A DNA stretch of 64,000 bases from 2-02-FULL-55-14 sp964534125 (GTDB lineage: Bacteria > Bacteroidota > Ignavibacteria > UBA10030). The notes beneath the pieces were generated by a model. The model saw only the letters and a list, made by a program, of their open reading frames with translations. It did no database searches and had not been told where the DNA came from. Shown here piece by piece: positions 9,701 through 15,355 of this stretch (positions are counted from its first letter, which is position 1; each line of letters begins with the position of its first letter). The stretch is taken from NCBI GenBank assembly GCA_964534125.1, contig CAZHOJ010000002.1:62001-126000 (forward strand), in the 5' to 3' direction. The translations under genes and the position numbers were made by a program.

Positions 9701-9856
9701 GATGCGGATCTCTGCAAATCCCTTTTCCTTGAACGCGCTCTTGGCGCCTCCAGCGATGTCCCCCTCTTTCATCCTCCAGTCGAGAAGAGGAAAGCGCTGA
9801 GGATAGATCGCCTCTTCGATGGAGGGGAGGGTCTGTTCAAGAAGGTCGTTCGCCAT
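6728..9856 (-). CDS. alpha-mannosidase, glycoside hydrolase family 38
   Basis: A large GH38 retaining alpha-mannosidase of about 1042 residues. Visible motifs are GQSHLDVVWLW (metal site), VFWLPDTFGYTWSLPQIL (the Asp is the expected nucleophile), FFTTKLRWNDTTKFPH and a C-terminal beta-sandwich region. The N-terminal part (IRIPFEWGKYDRTVWFRTQV) is a jelly-roll-like domain seen in long bacterial GH38 enzymes. No signal peptide is visible, so it probably acts in the cytoplasm on imported mannosides. An ATG at 9979 is in frame, but a good promoter (9896-9926, minus) lies inside that extension, so ATG 9856 is preferred. It is coupled to nanE by a 4-nt overlap and divergent from the symporter. Confidence 0.93.
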   Translation of the reverse strand: MANDLLEQTLPSIEEAIYPQRFPLLDWRMKEGDIAGGAKSAFKEKGFAEIRIPFEWGKYDRTVWFRTQVMLPDELSGKTVGIRLNMPEALVFVNGQPLQGFDKHHTEAIIFDKARRNQQLQIAVEAYPGRTRDKHLFEIAELVEVNQSVRTYRTSLMTLRDLEGQLDPRSDALARVREIIRRALIFVKYYDPKSDEYPNAIARGVAFLRGALGDEFYTTIRGSIHAVGQSHLDVVWLWQLAETVRKSGRTFSTALRMLERYPDFTYSQSQAVLYDLTKKAYPQIHSSIKQAISDGRWEAVGRTWVEPDCNIPSGESLIRQILHGSAYFRTEYGTSSDVFWLPDTFGYTWSLPQILRKSGFKYFFTTKLRWNDTTKFPHTAFHWQGIDGTRVLSYVPMLGLEASLRPQDLLASAKELDEDDGTPPAMQTFGYGDGGGGVTPEQIESLEVYRNVPGLPRTSMSTPGRFFKELEEHASAFPTWNGELYLEKHRGTYTTHAWLKKANRELEHALYIAEVLSCMTDLLPGVQRTLYPVGELDSAWKGLLLNQFHDIVPGTFIKEAREDIEAEVERVRASANLIIQRNTRALLAPQKRSRTESWFTILNPLSSPRDAYVEVDVPLAGPAFEVTDHDGKVIEHQVLAREKTSTRLLLYVPYLDGSGSVIVCVRTAEGQASEIPSDWKISARAIESPTLRVRFDNKGGLSAVFDKKLKKDILHKGKRGNLFQTFRDVPKDWEAWEMAPDLDRHRLDLFEMKGTKITEEGPLRVTVLQEYRSPNGSTIRQTIHMYHRTSRIDFDTTVRWKEEHTFLKVAFPLAPRTTSAAYEIQFGTIERPNRSKIPADKAKYEVPAQQWAALSDNKYGAAILNDSKYAYDCKDHTLRLSLIRSPRYPHPLEPWHLTDNVVIDQGEHQFRYALYPFPGSWRNGKVVAEARAFNVAPLVLPGRPKKPLDTMFSVNKPGVVITAFKRAEDGKGYVVRMYEAHGLATDCILSLFKAPTYVAECDLLEQDQKSLTARKGRMAVRLKPFEIKTFRILFSGKSPLRS

Positions 9857-9895
9857 TTTTGCTCGAAAAAGGGGCTTTTTCCGGAAAATTTTGGA

Positions 9896-9926
9896 GGAAG
9901 ATAAGGAATCTGCGAGTCCGCCGCAA
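9896..9926 (-). promoter_or_regulatory. promoter for GH38-nanE operon
   Basis: On the minus strand TTG (9926-9924) is followed after exactly 20 nt by TATCTTCC (9903-9896), a 6/8 match to TAnnTTTG. Transcription would begin near 9889, some 30 nt before ATG 9856. It excludes the longer reading frame as the start. Confidence 0.55.
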
Positions 9927-9951
9927 GCATATTCGTCATAGGGCCACCAGA

Positions 9952-9982
9952 TTGCATGTTGCGAGGGCTTCGTGTACATTTG
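9952..9982 (+). promoter_or_regulatory. promoter for sodium:solute symporter
   Basis: TTG (9952-9954), 20 nt, then TACATTTG (9975-9982), a perfect TAnnTTTG box. The predicted start is near 9989, about 70 nt before ATG 10060. It stands back to back with the GH38 promoter; the 25 nt between them is the obvious place for a shared regulator site. Confidence 0.65.
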
Positions 9983-10059
9983 CCCGTTTCATGCATCTCT
10001 CGCGACTACGTTCCTGATCCTTTCACACCCATAAGCTTTCCTTCCCGACCAGAGGTCAC

Positions 10060-11820
10060 ATGGAAATTCTTGATTGGAGCATTGTCCTCGTCTACTTCGC
10101 GCTGAGTGTGGCCATTGGACTCTATTACGCCAAAAGGGCGGGGAAGGACATCGGAGAGTTCTTCCTCTCCGGTCGGAATCTCCCCTGGTGGCTTGCCGGC
10201 ACATCGATGGTCGCCACGACATTCGCCGCTGATACGCCGTTGGCTGTCACAGAGCTCGTGGCAAAGAACGGGATCGCAGGCAATTGGCTGTGGTGGAACT
10301 TTCTGTTCGGGTCGATACTGACGGTGTTCTTCTTCTCGCGGCTCTGGAGGCGTGCCGGCATTCTCACGGATGTCGAGTTCGTGGAATTGCGCTATGCAGG
10401 GAAGCCTGCGGCCTTCCTCCGCGGGTTCAGGGCCCTCTACCTTGGGCTCTTTATTAACTGTGTGATCATGGCGTGGGTGAACGTGGCCATGGCCGCCATC
10501 CTCGAGGGGATGTTCGGCGTCCCTGCGGGGCAGGTCATGATCTATATTATCATAGCCATGATCATCACCGCCATCTATTCGGCCACATCCGGCATGTGGG
10601 GTGTCGCCGTGACCGACGCATTCCAGTTCGTCCTGGCGATGGGGGGAACGATAGCGCTGGCCATTGTCGTCCTCGACCTTCCCCAGGTGGGGGGCGTTGC
10701 AGGCCTGCGCGCGCAGTTGCCCGAGTGGGCGCTGCTGTTCACCCCGAAGATCGGCGATATTTCTGTATCAGATGGGGCGGGCGGTGTTCTCGCCCTTTCT
10801 GCGGGCGCGTTCATGGCGTTCATCGGGGTCCAATGGTGGGCATCATGGTATCCCGGGGCCGAACCCGGCGGCGGTGGCTACGTCGCCCAACGGATGATGT
10901 CTGCGAAGGACGAGCGACATTCATTGTTCGCGACGCTCTGGTTCACGATTGCACACTACTGTTTGCGCCCGTGGCCATGGATCCTCGTGGGGCTGGCGAC
11001 GCTCATTCTCTATCCGGACCTTTCAGAAGCAGATAAGAAGCTCGGATATGTCTACGCCATGCGGGACTTCCTTCCGAGCGGTCTGAAGGGTGTTCTCGTC
11101 GCCTCGTTCTTCGCCGCATATATGTCGACGATCGCAACGCAGCTCAATTGGGGCACATCATATGTCGTGAACGATTTCTATAAACGGTTCGTCGCATCGG
11201 ATGCCCCTCAAAAGCGTCTCGTGCTCGTCTCGCGTATCACGACGATCGTGGTCATGGTGACATCGCTCTTCGTGACGCAGATCATCGACACTATCTCGGG
11301 CGCATGGACATTCATCATCGAGGCGGGGGCGGGGCTGGGGCTCGTCCTCATTCTTCGCTGGTTCTGGTGGAGGATCAATGCGTGGTCTGAGATCACGGCC
11401 ATGCTGGTCCCTCTGGCAACCTATGCTGTCATCGTCACATTCACTGACCTTGTCTTCCCTACCTCCTTGTTCATCATCGTAGGGATCACCACTGTCTCGT
11501 GGTTGACAGTGACGATGCTCACCACGCCGGTCCCGGAAGAAAAATTGCTGTCGTTCTATCGCAGAGTCCATCCCGGTGGGCTCGGCTGGAAGAATATCGC
11601 CGCAAAGGCGCCTGATGTGCGGGGCGACGCCGATTTTGGGGCATTAGCCATCAGTTGGGTGATCGGTGTCGTGATGGTCTATTCAGCCCTTTTTGGGATT
11701 GGATATGTCATTTTTGGGGATACCATCCAGGGTTCGGTCTTCCTTGGGCTCGCAGTATTGTGCGCATATGCCATGAATCGAACGATGAAGCGCATCGGAT
11801 TCACGGCTCTCGTCAAGTAA
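10060..11820 (+). CDS. sodium:solute symporter (SSS family)
   Basis: A 586-residue multi-pass membrane protein of the SSS/SGLT family, which imports sugars, sialic acids, amino acids or vitamins with sodium. The N-terminal hallmark is present: LYYAKRAGKDIGEFFLSGRNLPWW followed by TSMVATTFAADTPLAVTELV. A later SSS-like segment is LVASFFAAYMSTIATQLNWGTSYVVNDFY near residue 345-375. About 13-14 spans are expected. It diverges from the alpha-mannosidase/NanE operon with adjacent promoters, so it likely imports a manno-configured sugar or ManNAc. An 18-nt perfect palindrome follows the stop codon. Confidence 0.88.
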   Translation: MEILDWSIVLVYFALSVAIGLYYAKRAGKDIGEFFLSGRNLPWWLAGTSMVATTFAADTPLAVTELVAKNGIAGNWLWWNFLFGSILTVFFFSRLWRRAGILTDVEFVELRYAGKPAAFLRGFRALYLGLFINCVIMAWVNVAMAAILEGMFGVPAGQVMIYIIIAMIITAIYSATSGMWGVAVTDAFQFVLAMGGTIALAIVVLDLPQVGGVAGLRAQLPEWALLFTPKIGDISVSDGAGGVLALSAGAFMAFIGVQWWASWYPGAEPGGGGYVAQRMMSAKDERHSLFATLWFTIAHYCLRPWPWILVGLATLILYPDLSEADKKLGYVYAMRDFLPSGLKGVLVASFFAAYMSTIATQLNWGTSYVVNDFYKRFVASDAPQKRLVLVSRITTIVVMVTSLFVTQIIDTISGAWTFIIEAGAGLGLVLILRWFWWRINAWSEITAMLVPLATYAVIVTFTDLVFPTSLFIIVGITTVSWLTVTMLTTPVPEEKLLSFYRRVHPGGLGWKNIAAKAPDVRGDADFGALAISWVIGVVMVYSALFGIGYVIFGDTIQGSVFLGLAVLCAYAMNRTMKRIGFTALVK

Positions 11821-11822
11821 CA

Positions 11823-11840
11823 CGGGATGGATCCATCCCG
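11823..11840. repeat. 18-nt perfect palindrome after symporter gene
   Basis: CGGGATGGATCCATCCCG reads the same on both strands and begins 3 nt after the symporter stop. It has no loop and no following T-tract, so it is not a standard intrinsic terminator. It could be a weak 3' hairpin or a protein-binding site. Confidence 0.4.
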
Positions 11841-11978
11841 GCAGGGCGTCGGGGCCACTCAGTGATGTTCGCCACGTATCGTGCGGATCACGCAGGAACC
11901 TCCGATGGTTGGAGGTACTGAACCGGATGCCACACGAGAAGAAGTTAAAAGCTCAAAACTGCGTTGTTTTTGGGCATT

Positions 11979-11986
11979 TATCTTTG
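11979..11986 (+). promoter_or_regulatory. possible -7 box for receiver-protein gene
   Basis: TATCTTTG is a perfect TAnnTTTG box 28 nt upstream of ATG 12015. No TTG lies 20 nt upstream, so only half of the promoter pattern is present. Confidence 0.35.
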
Positions 11987-12014
11987 TAGGTTCTCTCCGC
12001 ATACTGTAAGGAAT

Positions 12015-12419
12015 ATGCCGTACACGGTTCTCATAGCGGACGACGACGAAGGACAGCGAAAATCGCACGGATTCGCGCTGGAAGTCGCCACAGCCATAGT
12101 GGAAGACGAGATCGCGATCGTCGAAACGGCGAACAGTGTCGAGACCTTCCAGCAGATCAAGTCCAACCATTTCGACCTCATCATTCTGGACAACGATTTC
12201 AAGGACCTGAACCTCAAAGGTCACCTTCCCGGCATTGCCCTTTTGCAGCTCGCGAAACGAGAGGGTCCGAATAAAAAGACGCCAACCTTCTTCTGCAGCG
12301 CAGATGCCTACGATACACTTAAGACAATGGTTGAGAAGTTCGGCGGAATCTATCTGCCGAAAGTAGGCTACGATATCGAGAAGGTTGCACAGCTGTTCGC
12401 CGAAGTCCTGAAGAAGTAG
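12015..12419 (+). CDS. single-domain response regulator (receiver only)
   Basis: A 134-residue CheY-like receiver with no output domain. Visible are the acidic pocket at D8-D10 (IADDD), the phosphoacceptor D58 in LIILDND, S94 in FFCSADA and the conserved Lys K115 in YLPKVGYD. ATG 12015 is chosen because AAGGA (12008-12012) sits just upstream and the protein then starts at the first beta strand. No histidine kinase lies nearby, so it is an orphan. It may act by protein contact or within a phosphorelay. Confidence 0.82.
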   Translation: MPYTVLIADDDEGQRKSHGFALEVATAIVEDEIAIVETANSVETFQQIKSNHFDLIILDNDFKDLNLKGHLPGIALLQLAKREGPNKKTPTFFCSADAYDTLKTMVEKFGGIYLPKVGYDIEKVAQLFAEVLKK

Positions 12420-12523
12420 TCCCTCAGCAGATACCTGTTTCTCTTCTCAGTGTAGCACTCCACTTGCCTCGTCGTGTCCGTTTGTGATTCCTTCGGACGG
12501 ATCGCTGTATCCACTTCCCTCGG

Positions 12524-12554
12524 TTGACCTTTCCTTCTGAAACTTCTACATTCG
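12524..12554 (+). promoter_or_regulatory. promoter upstream of orphan gene and prmC operon
   Basis: TTG (12524-12526), 20 nt, then TACATTCG (12547-12554; 7/8 to TAnnTTTG). The predicted start near 12561 gives a leader of about 20 nt before ATG 12582. Confidence 0.6.
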
Positions 12555-12581
12555 TGGTGTAACGTCGTACGGATATCTGTC

Positions 12582-13055
12582 ATGTATGAACGAACGCTCC
12601 ACTCAGCTGTACGGTATCTCGCAACGGTACCGCGGCACACCGTTCCGATACGGGACCTGTGGGATGCGGTCACAAAGGAATCCAGGGCCTCGAACATCGA
12701 GGAGTGTGCACTTCCCGATTTCGCTGCGCTCCTCGAGGCGGACGCACGTTTCGCTATCCTCGAGAACGGATTCGATCCAGAGGAGATCGACCTCGATCTG
12801 ATGGACGATGAGGGAAGGGAGTTGCTCGACCTCGGATTCTCACCGCTATGCCTCGTCACCCTCCGGCGCGAGCCGGAAGGAGAAGACTCCGAGGAGATGC
12901 CGAGCATCGTGCACAAGCATTTCTCGGAGACGAAGCCGCTGAAAGTACCGGGCGATCGTTCATCGAACGGTCGGACACGACGTTCACGTCCCAGGAGGGG
13001 TTCTTCGGACGCTTCACGGACGAAGAAACAAGGCGCACGGCGCCGCCGCGCATAA
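12582..13055 (+). CDS. hypothetical protein with acidic core and strongly basic tail
   Basis: 157 residues, function not recognised. Residues 1-110 form a compact domain with an acidic middle (NGFDPEEIDLDLMDDEGREL). After about residue 125 the chain is Arg/Lys/Ser-rich and ends KKQGARRRRA, a likely disordered nucleic-acid-binding tail. Its own promoter lies at 12524-12554. Only 3 nt separate its stop from prmC, so it is the first gene of the prmC-dtd-comEC run. The basic tail and neighbours suggest a role near ribosome or RNA metabolism, but this is inference. Coding status is supported by the promoter, tight spacing and the absence of any competing frame. Confidence 0.7.
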   Translation: MYERTLHSAVRYLATVPRHTVPIRDLWDAVTKESRASNIEECALPDFAALLEADARFAILENGFDPEEIDLDLMDDEGRELLDLGFSPLCLVTLRREPEGEDSEEMPSIVHKHFSETKPLKVPGDRSSNGRTRRSRPRRGSSDASRTKKQGARRRRA

Positions 13056-13058
13056 GGT

Positions 13059-13961
13059 ATGTTCGAAACTTCCACCCGCAGGTGGACCGTCCGGGACCTG
13101 ATGAAGGTCTCTATCGACTATCTCACGCGGAAGGGGATCGATGAGGCTCGATTGACCGTCGAGCTCCTGCTCTCGCATGCGCTCGAGTGGCCGCGGCTCA
13201 GATTGTATACCCATCATGACCTTCCGTTGGCGGAAGACGAACTGCAGCGTTTCCGTTCGCTCTTGCGCCGGCGCTTGTCGCAGGAACCAGTGCAGTACAT
13301 CATCGGCGAGGCGCACTTCATGGGGCTGCAATTCCATGTCGATGAGCGGGTATTGATACCGCGCCCCGAGACGGAGACGCTCGTCGAACAGGTCATCCTC
13401 TGGTGCAAGGAACAGGAAACGGGGCGTGTCCTTCGCTTGCTGGATATCGGAACGGGTTCAGGGAACATTGCTCTGTCATGCGCGAAGTTCGTGAAGGACC
13501 TGCATGTCACATGTGTCGACAACAATGCGGGACCGCTGGATGTCGCTTGGACGAACGCAGAACGCCATGGTGTTCGGGATAGGGTCGTGGTGAGGGAGTG
13601 GGACATGACGCAGGAGGTTCCGGTGGAGCTTCGGCATTCCTTCGATATCGTCGTTTCCAATCCCCCCTATGTCCCGCTTGCCGAATGGGAGCATCTGCTC
13701 CCCCATGTGCGTGACGCAGAGCCCCAGCGCGCATTGACGGATGGAGGAGATGGATTTCATTTTCATCGGAGGATCGTGGGCCTTGCGTTCGACCTGTTGG
13801 CGGTCGATGGACCAGTCATGCTGGAGGTCGGCGACAGCCAGGCAGATGAGGTCGCGCGCATCATGAAGCAGGCCGGGGCGATGAGCGTCCTGGTGACAGA
13901 AGACCTTTCGCGGGTCCCACGCATCGTCACAGGCCATTTCTCAAAGGCCTCTTTACAATAG
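13059..13961 (+). CDS. prmC: peptide chain release factor N5-glutamine methyltransferase
   Basis: This enzyme methylates the Gln of the GGQ motif in release factors RF1/RF2 using S-adenosylmethionine. An N-terminal helical domain is followed by HFMGLQFHVDERVLIPRPETETLVE, the SAM loop LDIGTGSGNIALS and the catalytic motif VVSNPPYVPL near residue 200. The 300-residue length is slightly above the family norm. It is followed after 3 nt by dtd. Confidence 0.93.
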   Translation: MFETSTRRWTVRDLMKVSIDYLTRKGIDEARLTVELLLSHALEWPRLRLYTHHDLPLAEDELQRFRSLLRRRLSQEPVQYIIGEAHFMGLQFHVDERVLIPRPETETLVEQVILWCKEQETGRVLRLLDIGTGSGNIALSCAKFVKDLHVTCVDNNAGPLDVAWTNAERHGVRDRVVVREWDMTQEVPVELRHSFDIVVSNPPYVPLAEWEHLLPHVRDAEPQRALTDGGDGFHFHRRIVGLAFDLLAVDGPVMLEVGDSQADEVARIMKQAGAMSVLVTEDLSRVPRIVTGHFSKASLQ

Positions 13962-13964
13962 ACC

Positions 13965-14432
13965 ATGAAAGCAGTTCTCCAGCGGGTCTCCTCAGCGAGC
14001 GTTCAGGTCGACGGCAACATCGTCGGAAGCATCTCTGCCGGCCTGCTGGTGCTCCTGGGTATAAAGAAAGAGGATGCGGACACTGACGCGGAGTCGCTTG
14101 CCCAGCGGTGTTCCGTCCTCAGGGTCTTTGCGGACGATCAGGGGAAAATGAACCTCTCCGTCCGGGACATGGGAGGCCAGATTCTCGTCGTATCACAGTT
14201 CACGCTGTATGGCGACACCAGGAAGGGGACCCGCCCCAGCTACTCCAATGCAGCGCCCCCTGATGAGGCAGAGCGCCTGTACGATCTGTTCGTGGCCCAG
14301 CTGAAGGACCTTCTCGGCGCCGAGAAGGTGAGAACAGGCGTATTCGGGGCCATGATGCAGGTAAGCCTCGTGAATGACGGTCCGGTCACTGTTATGGTCG
14401 AGACCCCGCCGGGGGGAGCATCGCCGTCGTGA
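13965..14432 (+). CDS. dtd: D-aminoacyl-tRNA deacylase
   Basis: This enzyme removes D-amino acids mischarged on tRNA. The family signatures are complete: the N-terminus MKAVLQRVSSASVQVDG, the SQFTLYGDTRKGTRPSYSNAAPP active-site stretch and FGAMMQVSLVNDGPVTVMVE near the end, which holds the Gly-Pro motif. The 155-residue length is typical. The stop overlaps the GTG start of the next gene (GTGA). Confidence 0.95.
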   Translation: MKAVLQRVSSASVQVDGNIVGSISAGLLVLLGIKKEDADTDAESLAQRCSVLRVFADDQGKMNLSVRDMGGQILVVSQFTLYGDTRKGTRPSYSNAAPPDEAERLYDLFVAQLKDLLGAEKVRTGVFGAMMQVSLVNDGPVTVMVETPPGGASPS

Positions 14433-15355
14433 AGGTGTTCCTGCTGTTCCTTGACGGCGTCGGCATCGGGACGAAGGACCCCGATGTCAATCCGTTCTTT
14501 CGGGCATCATTGCCGGCTTTGCGGAGTCTTTTCGGGGGAGAGATCCCGCACGCTGACAGCCCGGTTCAGCAAGGGCCCTCGGCCATCGGGTTTGGCGTGG
14601 ATGCGAACCTCGGCGTGGACGGTTTGCCACAGAGCGGGACAGGGCAGGCGACGATCTTCACCGGGGAGAATGCCGCGCGGAAGTTTGGCAGACACTTCGG
14701 TCCGTTCCTCCCAAGCGACCTTAAGCCGATGGTCACCGAGCGGAGCATGTTCGCGCACGTCCGACGAAGCGGAAGGTCTGCTGTATTCGCCAATGCATTT
14801 CCGCAGCGCTACTTCGATTATACGAACGGAGGCACACGTCGGCTCTCCGCTCTTGTGTTCTCCGCTGTTTCGGCAGGAGTGCCGCTCCTCTCCGCCGACG
14901 ACCTCGCACGTGACCAGGCCGTCTCTGCAGATTTTCTCCGCGACCGATGGCCGGAGCTCGGCCATCCCGAGGTTGCCCCTGTGTCAGCTCACGACGCAGG
15001 TCTCCATGCGGCACGACTGGCCGCACAGAACGATCTGACAGTCTTCGACTACTGGCTCCCGGACCACACCGGTCACAGGCAGAACATGCCGAACGCCGTG
15101 CGTGTGCTCGAGAACCTGGACGCGTTCCTGGACGGTCTCGTCCGGAACATCGATGTGCAGCACGTCACAGTCCTTGGCATCAGCGACCATGGGAATGTCG
15201 AAGACCTGAGTACGAAAGCACATACTCGTAATCCGGCATTTTCTTTTCTTGTGGGGAGGAGGCGTGACGAAGCGCAGCGGATCAGCTCGCTCACCGACGT
15301 CGCGCCGTTCGTGTACGAGTGCCTCAACGTTCCAATGCCATCCAAAGGGGGGTAG
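14429..15355 (+). CDS. metalloenzyme of the alkaline phosphatase/iPGM superfamily
   Basis: 308 residues resembling cofactor-independent phosphoglycerate mutase and phosphopentomutase metal-binding cores. It starts LLFLDGVGIG (first metal Asp), then SGTGQATIFTGENAARKFG, which holds the usual nucleophile Thr/Ser position, then DYWLPDHTGH and GISDHGNVEDLS (second metal cluster). It is too short to carry the iPGM phosphotransferase insert, so it may hydrolyse or transfer phosphate on an unknown substrate. The GTG start overlaps dtd, and comEC begins 37 nt before its end. Confidence 0.72.
   Translation: MKVFLLFLDGVGIGTKDPDVNPFFRASLPALRSLFGGEIPHADSPVQQGPSAIGFGVDANLGVDGLPQSGTGQATIFTGENAARKFGRHFGPFLPSDLKPMVTERSMFAHVRRSGRSAVFANAFPQRYFDYTNGGTRRLSALVFSAVSAGVPLLSADDLARDQAVSADFLRDRWPELGHPEVAPVSAHDAGLHAARLAAQNDLTVFDYWLPDHTGHRQNMPNAVRVLENLDAFLDGLVRNIDVQHVTVLGISDHGNVEDLSTKAHTRNPAFSFLVGRRRDEAQRISSLTDVAPFVYECLNVPMPSKGG

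Noticed and set aside
9857..9979. 41-codon N-terminal extension of the alpha-mannosidase from ATG 9979
   Set aside because: A promoter-like site lies inside it and the extension has no domain match; ATG 9856 fits better.
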